Source of the DNA: Rhizophagus clarus
Lineage: Eukaryota; Glomeromycota; Glomeromycetes; Glomerales; Glomeraceae
Length of the DNA: 64,000 bases
Direction of reading: 5' to 3'
Assembly: GCA_015698045.1 (NCBI GenBank)
Contig: BLAL01000176.1
Coordinates: 774,185-838,184, forward strand
Both the position numbers and the translations under genes were made by a program. The notes below the pieces were generated by a model. That model made no database searches and was not told the DNA's origin. It worked only from the letters and a program-made list of their open reading frames with translations. Shown one piece after another: positions 9,790 to 18,134 of this stretch. Positions within the stretch are counted from its first letter, which is position 1. Each line of letters starts with the position of its first letter.

Positions 9790-12114
9790 TTATATTTGAT
9801 CAATTTCATCATATAAGCCATCTTCGTCATAATCAGATTCGCATTCCTCACCATTGGCCTCTATACATTCACGTTCATTTATTGTGCTATGGCATTCTAT
9901 TATCTGTGGTTGTAATTTTGCAACTTTATAGCCAGAAGGAGGTTCTACAAATACGGTTTCCTTATTCTCAATATATTTTCTTAGATAGTCAGCAAGTTCT
10001 ACGCATTTTATGTGCCTATCCACCTCATCATTATATTTGATCCATTCTTTTAGCTTATCTATGGCATCACCAAATTGGACAAGATACAGATTATCTCTTC
10101 TTGCAATTTTATCAAATTCTTCCAATTCGGCTAAGAGTAATTCCCAGTCATATTGATCATCTTCGTAATATTTAGCCCAACATTCTTTGGCTGTAGAATA
10201 TAGCTCATTTATCATTTCATCACGAGAATTATTGTACCAGGGCTTTATGTGGTCATATTTATGTCCATCTATCCATTCCCAATATTTGGCGGTATTCGTT
10301 TTAGGCATAGGATCAGGATTAGCTTTCTGAACCGACTTTAGGTCTTGCTTTGGTACTTCTTGTGGTATAGATAGTTCGATTGGTTTAGAAGAACCAGGTA
10401 TTCCATATGGCTCTGGTTCTATCTCTGGTTCTTGCTCTACTTTTGGTTCTTCCTCTGACTTAGCCGAAGGTGGTATAAGAGTAATTAGTTCTGTTATGAA
10501 GTTATCTATTAGGTTTTCAACAGATTCTGAAGCAGTGGGATCTGATGATACTTCTACCTTTAGATGCGCTGGCTTTGGAGGAACCGGTGGTGAACTTTTC
10601 TTTTGCTTATTTGGTATATCAGCTCCAATTTGTGCTAAGAACTGATCGAGAGCTTTGGGATCAGATATAGATTTTTTAGGAATATCAATATCCTCGATAT
10701 CAATCTCATCAGTTTCATGAATCCAGTTATTACTAAGGTATTTCTTGTATAAAGTCTCTCTAGATAAGTTATAAACTCTAGTACGCTTTCCATCAATATA
10801 AATTAAGTTGCTAGTCATATTTAGCTCACTTGATAATGTTCTTGAAATTACAACTTTAGATAAGGGTGTAATTCTTCTATTTTCACAGTAGCTCATATAG
10901 GTGGCGTACAATATGTGAACTGGTAAGGATGTAGTAGTATAATCAGCCTTTGTTATATACGTCTCCTTTATAAATTGAAACAAAGGTGGAAGAGTAGATA
11001 CGATATGCTCTTGCTTAGATGCAGTCATAGGAGGTGGGTTGCCATTAAAATCTGGATATTTATCGGCAATAGCTTTAAAGTAAGCATAAAAGGCCTCACC
11101 CACTCCTGGATATTTCATTGCATCACCTAACCGTTTGAAATATTGCAAATCTCCTTTTCGAGCAGGTGAGACGTCTAGGAAAACTGTTCGTCTATCATCA
11201 TTCTCAACTCTAAGAGCATTTTCATTAGTGAGAACAATAGTAGACATAAAGTTTTTATATTAGGTAGGTGTTTTATATTTTTCATGAATTTCAATAGTAT
11301 CGCTAGTAACTTTATCTTTAAGAGCGCGATATAATGAATTCCATTAGCTTTTTTCTGTTGGCATTTCTTCAAGTAAAAGGAGTACTTTACCTAATAATTG
11401 CCTGTTAAAACTACCCAAAATTGTTTCAGGATCGCTCGTCTTATAGACTAGCTGAGTACCTAAAACATAACGCTGGATAAAATCAGTTATAATACCTTTA
11501 CCCCAGCCTTGACCTGATTTAAGATAAAGAATCGAATACATTTTTCTACCAGTAGCCATACCAGCAAACCATTTGATAATGTATTCAGTTACATTCCAAT
11601 CTCCTGAACACCAGACATCCCGAATATGAGTAAATATGATTTTGACTGCCTGATGAATATTGGCTGAAAAGTCTGTTAAAGGACGTAATTGGTGTAAGAA
11701 CCCTGGGAAAATATTAAGATAGAGTTGACCTTGAATTTTATAAATACGTTGCTTTACAGGATCACAAGTTGCTACGCATGTTAAAGAATTATCATATATA
11801 AACCATTTGGCAATGTTAAATTCTGTCTTCGTTGGAGGATGTTCAGAATTAGATTGCTTAAAGAAGGTTTTAGTTATAGGACGAATGAGCATACTAATAT
11901 TTTTCATGGGAATATGCTCAAAATTCTTAATATCAGGTCGCCACATAAATACACCATGTGGATTAGAACAGAGAATGAAGTAACTGCAAATATATCGCTT
12001 TGCTTTTATAATGTCATCTAAACTGTTTGCCTCTTTGATAAGCTGTTTTAGTATATCAATACTATATGCTACTTTAGATTCACCGAATTTCGAGATTACT
12101 ACTTGATTACTCAT
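9790..12114 (-). CDS. SF3 (D5-like) replication helicase part of element A (fossil)
   Basis: The right half has a Walker A (KSGQGWGKGIITDF, about 11490-11520) and a Walker B (GKVLLLLEEMP, about 11350-11390). The left half opens with the sensor-type NENALRVENDDRRTVFLDVS followed by a winged-helix-like region, and continues into an acidic Pro-rich tail not usual in this family. Such D5-like helicases unwind DNA for family B polymerase replication in phages and NCLDV relatives. Coding is interrupted. The gene lies between polymerase and integrase on the same strand. Confidence 0.75.
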
Positions 12115-12286
12115 TGTTAGTTAGATACTTTAGTAGAAGTTTTGTTTAATTTATTTTTTTTTGATACCTATATATCGATTATGTTTAATTACAATTTTAG
12201 GATGAAAAAAAAAATATAACCTATTTTGTATTATTATAAATGTGTACTAGATTGGGGACGTCTTCTTGTAATCTGACAGCTGGTTC

Positions 12287-13354
12287 CTATATAGATTCGT
12301 CTTCTGGATAGCGCTTCCATTTGACTAAGTATTGGAGTTGACCCTTTCTAGTACGATGCTTGAGAATTTTCTCAGGTACATATCTTTCTGGCCGTCCTCT
12401 TATAACTGAATCAGGTGGGGGCTTTTTGTTGATAGGAATAACTTGCAATTCTTTTCTAGTATATACACATCTAGATACTCCTAACCTGCCATGTAGTCCA
12501 TCAAGTAAATATGTAGGCGGTTGTTCAGGAGAAAGGATAAGCTTCTTAATTATACAAACTTTTGGGTTCCATCTGATATCCCCTGTTCTGAACTTACCAT
12601 GTAATTTTTTTCCAAGTACTGATATAGGTTCAAGAAGTTTGGTTCGAACTTGTGTCCCCTCTAATAGTAATTCTGTATTCTTGTCAATTTTAGGTGGACC
12701 TTCTGGGATTTTAGGTGGATCCCTTTGCCACTTTTCATCTACTAATCTTACTATATCGTGGAAGTCCTCAGACCATTCCACTGACGTCTCACCGGTTTTT
12801 AGTTCCTGTGCTGTCATTTTTTTGAGAAGTGGTTCTTGTATAGCCTGGATAGCCCTCTCTGCAAATGATTGCTGTTTGTGACGTCCAGGTTCGCCAAATC
12901 TCATCATAACTCCAATGCTATTAAGGAAAAAATCACGTATTTGCGAGTTAGTAAATTCTGAACCAGAATCAGTTTCTAGTTTATGAGTAGGAGGTTGGAT
13001 ACGACCACGTCCATGTATTTTAATAAAAGCATTTATTACACTATTAGCTGTCTTATTTTTGATAGGCTCAGCATCTACTCGTCTTCTGGATATTTCTACT
13101 ACTACGAGAAAATAATGGTATCCTTTGGGATCTATAGGCATTTCTCCTAAATCAGACTGCTGAGTAGCATTTTCTTTCCAGACGATTACTTTTGGACGCT
13201 CAGATCTTTTCTCCTTTAGAGGTCTTCGATAGATGTTATAATGCTCTTGGTCTTTAAGAAGACGTGCTGGTATCCCTGATAAATTATAAAATTTGTAATA
13301 CTTCTCTAAAGGGGTCATATCGCTCAAAATTAAAGTTTTACTTCTAGAATTCAA
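12287..13354 (-). CDS. DDE integrase with chromodomain, element A
   Basis: 355 residues. The catalytic triad is visible at D68 (QQSDLG), D129 (ETDSGSEF) and E166 (QQSFAERAI), a D,D-36-E spacing typical of retroviral and Polinton integrases. A short helical N-terminal part precedes it and a chromodomain-like end (RPERYVPEKILKHRTRKGQL, then LVKWKRYP) follows. Chromodomains guide integration to modified chromatin in chromoviruses and Polintons. The start codon stands 4 bp from that of the opposite zinc-protein gene. A second copy lies in element B. The extreme C terminus is degraded relative to the element B copy at 317-622. Confidence 0.88.
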   Translation of the reverse strand: MNSRSKTLILSDMTPLEKYYKFYNLSGIPARLLKDQEHYNIYRRPLKEKRSERPKVIVWKENATQQSDLGEMPIDPKGYHYFLVVVEISRRRVDAEPIKNKTANSVINAFIKIHGRGRIQPPTHKLETDSGSEFTNSQIRDFFLNSIGVMMRFGEPGRHKQQSFAERAIQAIQEPLLKKMTAQELKTGETSVEWSEDFHDIVRLVDEKWQRDPPKIPEGPPKIDKNTELLLEGTQVRTKLLEPISVLGKKLHGKFRTGDIRWNPKVCIIKKLILSPEQPPTYLLDGLHGRLGVSRCVYTRKELQVIPINKKPPPDSVIRGRPERYVPEKILKHRTRKGQLQYLVKWKRYPEDESI

Positions 13355-13358
13355 ATTT

Positions 13359-13679
13359 GTGGATATGACAGAGATACATTGTACAAAGTGTAAAAAGAAG
13401 ACAGAAACCTCTTCAGAAGTTCAGGATATGACTGATAAAGGTCGATATCGAATTCATGGTGATTGTATTATTTGTGGGACGCATAAAAATACTCTTACTG
13501 GTGAAAATTGTGAGGTTAAAACACATAGTAAAAGAGAAATTCTAGACGCTAAGAGAAAGAGAAAGAAGACGGCTACAAATAAGAAAGCTAAGAAACTTGG
13601 TCTTAAGATTTTGGATGCCGATGATAAAGTTCAGGCTTATATTAAGAAGTATTTAAGGGAGACAACAAAAGAGAGTTAA
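13359..13679 (+). CDS. Small zinc-binding protein (DUF5679-like), element A
   Basis: 106 residues. It opens with HCTKCKKKT and has CIICGTHK 28 residues later, a pair of CxxC knuckles with the short beta region between (TDKGRYRIHGD), as in the DUF5679 family of viral zinc proteins. A very basic Lys/Arg segment follows. It may bind DNA. It is read divergently from the integrase and is repeated in element B with about 90 percent identity. Confidence 0.6.
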   Translation: MDMTEIHCTKCKKKTETSSEVQDMTDKGRYRIHGDCIICGTHKNTLTGENCEVKTHSKREILDAKRKRKKTATNKKAKKLGLKILDADDKVQAYIKKYLRETTKES

Positions 13680-13718
13680 TTAAAAATATGACACGATTTA
13701 TTAGTGATAAATATAACA

Positions 13719-13985
13719 ATGGGAAGACCAACAACTCCTCCAAGTACTTCGAAATTAGAAAGTGACAAAAAAGAAGAGATACCAGCTCCTACATAAGGTG
13801 ATAGCTCTATAAGTGAATATTTTGAGTCAATAAAATTGTATGCTATAGCCCGAAATAAGGATTTGGATCATACAAACATTAAAGTAGCATTTATTCTTGG
13901 ATTAAAACTAGATAATGCAAAGCGTGCTAAAGAGTTTGGATTTGAAAAACCATTAAAAGAGATAGTTGAACATTTAGTTGGGTGA
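13719..13985 (+). pseudogene. Decayed short Gag-related ORF, element A (fossil)
   Basis: The copy in element B at 15732-16013 is open, and this one is decayed. Its C-terminal half resembles the second half of a Gag capsid domain. It lies between the zinc-protein gene and the right TIR. Confidence 0.5.
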
Positions 13986-14004
13986 TCGATATTAGCTGTT
14001 TTTT

Positions 14005-14536
14005 TTTCAGGTACGGTTCCGCATGGATAGGTCCTGTAATATCGCCACTTCTTAGGCATAGCCCAATATCGATGACTAATATGAGGATGGTATGGAGGGT
14101 ATATATAGGGGATCATACTAGGTATTGAGGTATTTTTCTCATATCGTATTGGGCTTGGTGAGGCGTTTGGATCTGTTCTTGTGGACAGAACAGATGGAAC
14201 AGATGGAACGAATCAGGTACCCGAATTTTAAAAGTTTTTTCTGGGAAAGGTGATCTGATTTTTTTTTTATTTTATCTGTTCCATCTGTTCCATCTGTTCC
14301 ATATCCTTATTTCTTCTTTATTCTTTGTTTTTACTTTGTTCTTAGTATATTTGTATAGAACAGATGTATGGAACAGATCGGAACAGATGGGGGTATGGTA
14401 TTTATCCATGGTATTGTTAGAAATGCGCCGTAAGGCGCTGGAGCCTAACTGGAAGGGGATCTGGTAGGGTTTACCCACAGAGGGGGGATGTATAGGGGGC
14501 TTTAGCCACCGCTGGGCTTAGCTCGGCACTGACGAT
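14005..14536 (-). repeat. Right terminal inverted repeat of element A
   Basis: Inverted partner of the left repeat, about 98 percent identical by eye. It carries one more 9-bp atctgttcc-type iteration in its internal block than the left copy does. Near identity of the two ends points to recent insertion or end-to-end homogenisation. Confidence 0.85.
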
Positions 14537-14541
14537 GCGGT
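14537..14541. repeat. Right target-site duplication of element A
   Basis: This is the second copy of gcggt. From here rightwards the sequence resumes the integrase gene of element B exactly where the left flank stopped. Confidence 0.8.
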
Positions 14542-15379
14542 TGTTTAGGAGAAAGGATAAGCTTCTTAATTATACGAACTTTTGGGTCCCATTTAATGTC
14601 ACCTATTCTGAACTTACCATGTAATTTTTTTCCAAGTACTAATATACAGTAGGTTCAAGAAGTTTGGTTCGAACTTGTGTCCCCTCTAATAGTAATTCTG
14701 TATTTTTATCGATTTTAGATGGACCTTCTGGGATTTTAGGTGGATCTCTTTGCCACTTTTCATCTACTAATCTTACTATATCATGAAAATCTTCAGACCA
14801 TTCTACTGATGTTTCACCAGTTTTTAGTTCCTGTGCTGTCATCCTTTTAAGAAGTGGTTCTTGTATAGCCTGAATTGCTCGTTCTGCAAATGATTGCTGT
14901 TTGTGACGTCCAGGTTCGCCAAATCTCATCATAACTCCAATGCTATTAAGGAAAAAATCACGTATTTGTGAATTAGTAAATTCTGAACCAGAGTCTGTTT
15001 CTAGTCTATAAGTAAGAGGTTAGATACGACCACGTTCATGTATTTTAATAAAAGCATTTATTACACTATTAGTCATCTTATTTTTGATAGGCTCAGCATC
15101 TACTCGTCTTCTTGATATTTCTACTACTACGAAAAAATAATGGTATCCCTTAGGGTCTGTAGGCATTTCTCCTAAATCAGACTGCTGAGTAGCATTTTCT
15201 TTCCAGACGATTACTTTTGGACGTTCAGATCTTTTTTCTTTAGGAAGTCTTCGATAGATGTTATAATGCTCTTGGTCTTTAAGAAGACGTGCTGGTACCC
15301 CTGATAGGTTATAAAATTTGTAATACCTCTCTAAAGGGGTCATATCACTCAAAATTAAAGTTTTACTTCTAGAATTCAA
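14542..15379 (-). pseudogene. Integrase of outer element B, split by element A (fossil)
   Basis: Homologous along its length to the integrase at 12287-13354. The N-terminal and catalytic regions lie here, and the chromodomain end lies on the other side of element A at 317-617. It is broken by the element A insertion plus a few further lesions. Confidence 0.85.
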
Positions 15380-15383
15380 ATTT

Positions 15384-15707
15384 GTGGATATGACAGAGAT
15401 ATATTGTACAAAGTGTAAAAAGAAGACAAAAACCTCTTCAGAAGTTCAGGATATGACTGATAAAGGTCGATATCGAATTCATGGTGATTGTATTATCTGT
15501 GGGACGCACAAGAATACCCTTACTGGTGAGAATTGGGAGGTTAAATTACATAGCAAAGGAGAGGTTCTGGATGCTAAGAAAAAGAGAAAGAAGACGGCTA
15601 CAAACAAGAAGGCTAAGAAGAAACTTGGTCTTAAGATTTTGGATGCCGATGACAAAGTTCAGGCTTATATTAAGAGGTATTTAAGGGAGACAACAAAAGA
15701 GAGTTAA
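15384..15707 (+). CDS. Small zinc-binding protein (DUF5679-like), element B
   Basis: 107 residues and an open frame. It is the paralogue of 13359-13679, with the same paired CxxC knuckles and Lys-rich tail. Its start codon again lies 4 bp from the opposite integrase start, so the back-to-back layout is conserved in both elements. Confidence 0.6.
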   Translation: MDMTEIYCTKCKKKTKTSSEVQDMTDKGRYRIHGDCIICGTHKNTLTGENWEVKLHSKGEVLDAKKKRKKTATNKKAKKKLGLKILDADDKVQAYIKRYLRETTKES

Positions 15708-15731
15708 TTAAAAATATGACACGATTTATTA

Positions 15732-16013
15732 GTGATAAATATAACAATGGAAAGAACTACAACCCCTCCAAGTACTTCGAGATTAGAAAGTGTCAAAGAA
15801 GAAGAGATACCAGCTCCTATACAAGGTGATAGCTCTATAAGTGAATATTTTGAGTCAATAAAATTGTATGCTATAGTCCAGAATGAGGATTTGGATCATA
15901 TAAACATTAAAGTAGCATTTATTATTGGATTAAAACTAGATTATGCAAAGCGTGCTAAAGAGTTTGGTTTTAAAAAACCATTAAAAGAGATAGTTGAACA
16001 TTTAGTTGGGTGA
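15732..16013 (+). CDS. Short Gag-related protein, element B
   Basis: 93 residues. A Thr/Ser/Pro-rich N terminus is followed by SISEYFESIKLYAIVQNEDL and then KVAFIIGLKLDYAKRAKEFG, KPLKEIVEHLVG. The spacing and residues resemble the F-L-x-G-L...E-F-G...L-x-x-L-V stretch near the end of retrotransposon Gag capsids, so it may be a stand-alone Gag C-terminal-like domain. A decayed homologue is in element A at the same place. The function is unknown. Confidence 0.45.
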   Translation: MINITMERTTTPPSTSRLESVKEEEIPAPIQGDSSISEYFESIKLYAIVQNEDLDHINIKVAFIIGLKLDYAKRAKEFGFKKPLKEIVEHLVG

Positions 16014-16650
16014 TCGATAATAGCTGTTTTTTTTTCAGGTATATTTGTATACTATTGGGAAGCATAAGAATTTGGTACGAGTAGGTATATATAGGTAGTT
16101 GGTACAAGAAGTGATGCTATATATACCCAATATTTTGGTACAAAGAGCAGGATTTATCATCGTACTAAATTCTGACCACTTTTTGTACCAGGAAAATAGG
16201 GAAATTGGTGTTCTGAAGGCTTTAGAAATGTAAAATTGATACTTTTGGATCAGGTACATTGGTTCGAGGGATTTTTCCAAAAAGTTTTATATATTATAAG
16301 CGGTATATATAGGTATATATGTATATAGTGTCTGGAGTTGGATAATATTTTTGGAAATTGTCTTCGTACCATCGTACCAAACCATTATTGTGTATGATTT
16401 TGCCTTTATTTCATGATTTTGATGGTTATTTGATATGTTTTCTGGTACGAGGACTGGTACAAAGTTGGTACGATGAGTATATATAGGAGGTCGTATCAGG
16501 GGATATGGTATTTATCCATGGTATTGTTAGAGATGCGCCGTAAGGCGCTGGAGCCTAACTGGAAGGGGATCTGATAGGGTTTTACCCCAGAGGGGGGATG
16601 TATAGGGGCTTTAGCCTCCGCTGGGCACAGCCCAATACCGACGACTATGT
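16014..16650 (-). repeat. Right terminal region of outer element B
   Basis: The outermost ~150 bp (16497-16650) match the outer third of the element A TIRs, including the gcgcc/ggcgc hairpin. The inner part differs: instead of atctgttcc units it has scattered iterations of ggtacga/ggtacaa (16070-16480). The left TIR of B is outside the window, so its inverted-repeat nature is inferred from A. Confidence 0.7.
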
Positions 16651-16722
16651 GACTTACCAATCTAATCAGATAATCTGAATATCTGATCTTTTTTTTAATC
16701 ATTTATCAGTTTATTTTTATAG

Positions 16723-17572
16723 TGTTGCCAAACAAAAAGCACGACCAGACTTTTGGAATTAAGGTAAGTGAGGGGTTGGGGGAGGTATTTCGTTATTTTT
16801 TTTTAATTAATTATTAACTTTTTTTTACTTTTTATAGTGTTGCCAGACGAAAAGCACGACTGGACTTTTGGAATTAAGGCAAGAAAGGGTTGGAAGAGGT
16901 GTTTCGTTATTTTTTTTAATTAATTAAGTATTAACTTTTTTTTTATTTTTTTGTAGTGTTGCCAGACAAAAAGCATGACTGGACTTTTGGAATTAAGATA
17001 AGGGAGGGTGGAGAAAGTGTTTTTCAGTATTTTTTTTAACTAATTAATTGTTTTTTTTTATTTTTTGTAGTGTTGCCAGACGAAAAGCATGACTGGACTT
17101 TTAGAATTAAGGGTAAGGGAGGCTTAGAGGAGGTGTTTCATTGTTTTTTTTAATTAATTAAGTATTAACTTTTTTTTTACTTTTTGTAGTGTTGCCAGAT
17201 AAAGAGCACGATCAGACTTTTAAAATTAAAGTAAGGGAGGGTGGGGAAGTGTTTTTCGGTATTTTTTTTAACTAATTAATTTTTTTTTTATTTTTTGTAG
17301 TGTTGCCAGACAAAAAGCATGACTGGACTCTTGGAATTAAGGTAAGGGAGTGTTGGAGGAGGTGTTTCGTTGTTTTTTTTAATTAATTAAATATTAACTT
17401 TTTTTTATTTTTTTGTAGTGTTGCCAAATGAAAAACATGACCGGGCTTTTGGAATTAAGGTAAGGGGGTGAGGGAAGTGTTTTTCGGTATTTTTTTTAAC
17501 TAATTAATTATTTTTTTTATTCTTTGTAAAGTTGCCAGGCGAAAAACACGACTAGACTTTTGGAATTAGGGT
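16723..17572 (+). repeat. Array 1 of exon-like mini-units (8 copies)
   Basis: Eight copies, starting near 16723, 16838, 16957, 17071, 17190, 17301, 17419 and 17531, of a 40-41 nt unit beginning gttgccagacgaaaagcatg and ending aattaag. Each is preceded by a long T-rich tract ending in tag and followed by gtaagg-like sequence, so every unit looks like a tiny exon between a 3' and a 5' splice site. Start-to-start distances alternate about 111-115 and 118-119 bp, so the real repeat is a two-unit dimer. The conceptual peptide is LPDEKHDWTFGIK. A length of 40-41 nt would not keep frame from unit to unit. Confidence 0.85.
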
Positions 17573-17865
17573 ATTAAAAACTGAAAAAGAATAATAAAAA
17601 TAAATAAATTTGGTATAAAATACTAAAAAAAATTGAAAAAATAAATAAAATAAAATAAATTTTGGTAAATACCGAGTAATTTAATTTACCAAAATTAGTA
17701 TTTTTTAAAAATAAATCCACGTATATCTATTATAAACTCTACGCAAACATAATATGTGAGTTACTTCCAAATTGACCGATCTACGCAAACTCAATTTGTA
17801 GGTTTAAAAAGTAATTTCATATAAACTTTACACAAACCTGTATGTGAGTTATATTAGTATTATTC
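17573..17865. other. AT-rich spacer without recognised gene
   Basis: A/T homopolymer-rich sequence, with two or three loose repeats of the form ctacgcaaac...tatgtgagtta between 17735 and 17860. No coding signal is seen. Confidence 0.5.
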
Positions 17866-18130
17866 AGGGTTCTGCTGGGATCATTAGTTCTAGTGTTTTT
17901 TTTTGTAACTTTATATATAAAAATACCTAGTTTTGGCTTTTTTTTTGATAATAAAGTTTGAGTCAGATTAAGCCAGCTCAAGCTCAACTTGGCTTGGGCC
18001 AGAATTTTTCATGGCTCAGCTTAGCTTGAATGAGTTGAGCCAAGATTTTTTGTGGCTTGACTCATTCCAGAATTTTTTTTTCAAGCCAAGCCAAGCCAGA
18101 CTGTAGCTTGACTTGAGCCGACTCATACAG
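17866..18130. repeat. Possible truncated non-autonomous element with agccaagcc-type repeats
   Basis: It begins with cagggttctgctgg, similar to the end of the hAT-like element at 19479, and is filled with simple imperfect inverted runs of aagcca/tggctt. No matching right terminus was seen before the gene end at 18135, so it is probably truncated. Low confidence. Confidence 0.35.
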
Positions 18131-18134
18131 AGCT

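Larger units (their letters stand above)
618..14536. mobile_element. Polinton/Maverick-like element A with Gag-like and protease genes (fossil)
   Basis: This is a 13.9-kb virus-like element with terminal inverted repeats of about 0.5 kb, nested in the integrase gene of a related element. Its parts, left to right, are: an unknown ORF, a retropepsin-like protease, a Gag-like protein, a coiled-coil protein, a packaging-type ATPase, three unknown proteins, a family B DNA polymerase, an SF3 helicase, an integrase with chromodomain, a small zinc protein and a short Gag-related remnant. Polymerase plus integrase plus ATPase plus TIRs defines the Polinton/Maverick group by established knowledge. The element looks young because its TIRs are nearly identical by eye, and it is broken by roughly half a dozen lesions. 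The flanking duplication is 5 bp, while Polintons usually make 6 bp. Confidence 0.88.

Noticed and set aside
12360-12881. 173-aa plus-strand frame opposite the integrase
   Set aside because: Antisense of a well-supported integrase with catalytic motifs.
16723-17572. CRISPR-like regularly spaced array
   Set aside because: Spacers are T-rich and similar to each other, the repeats diverge, and the context is fungal nuclear DNA. A tandem exon-like repeat explains it better.
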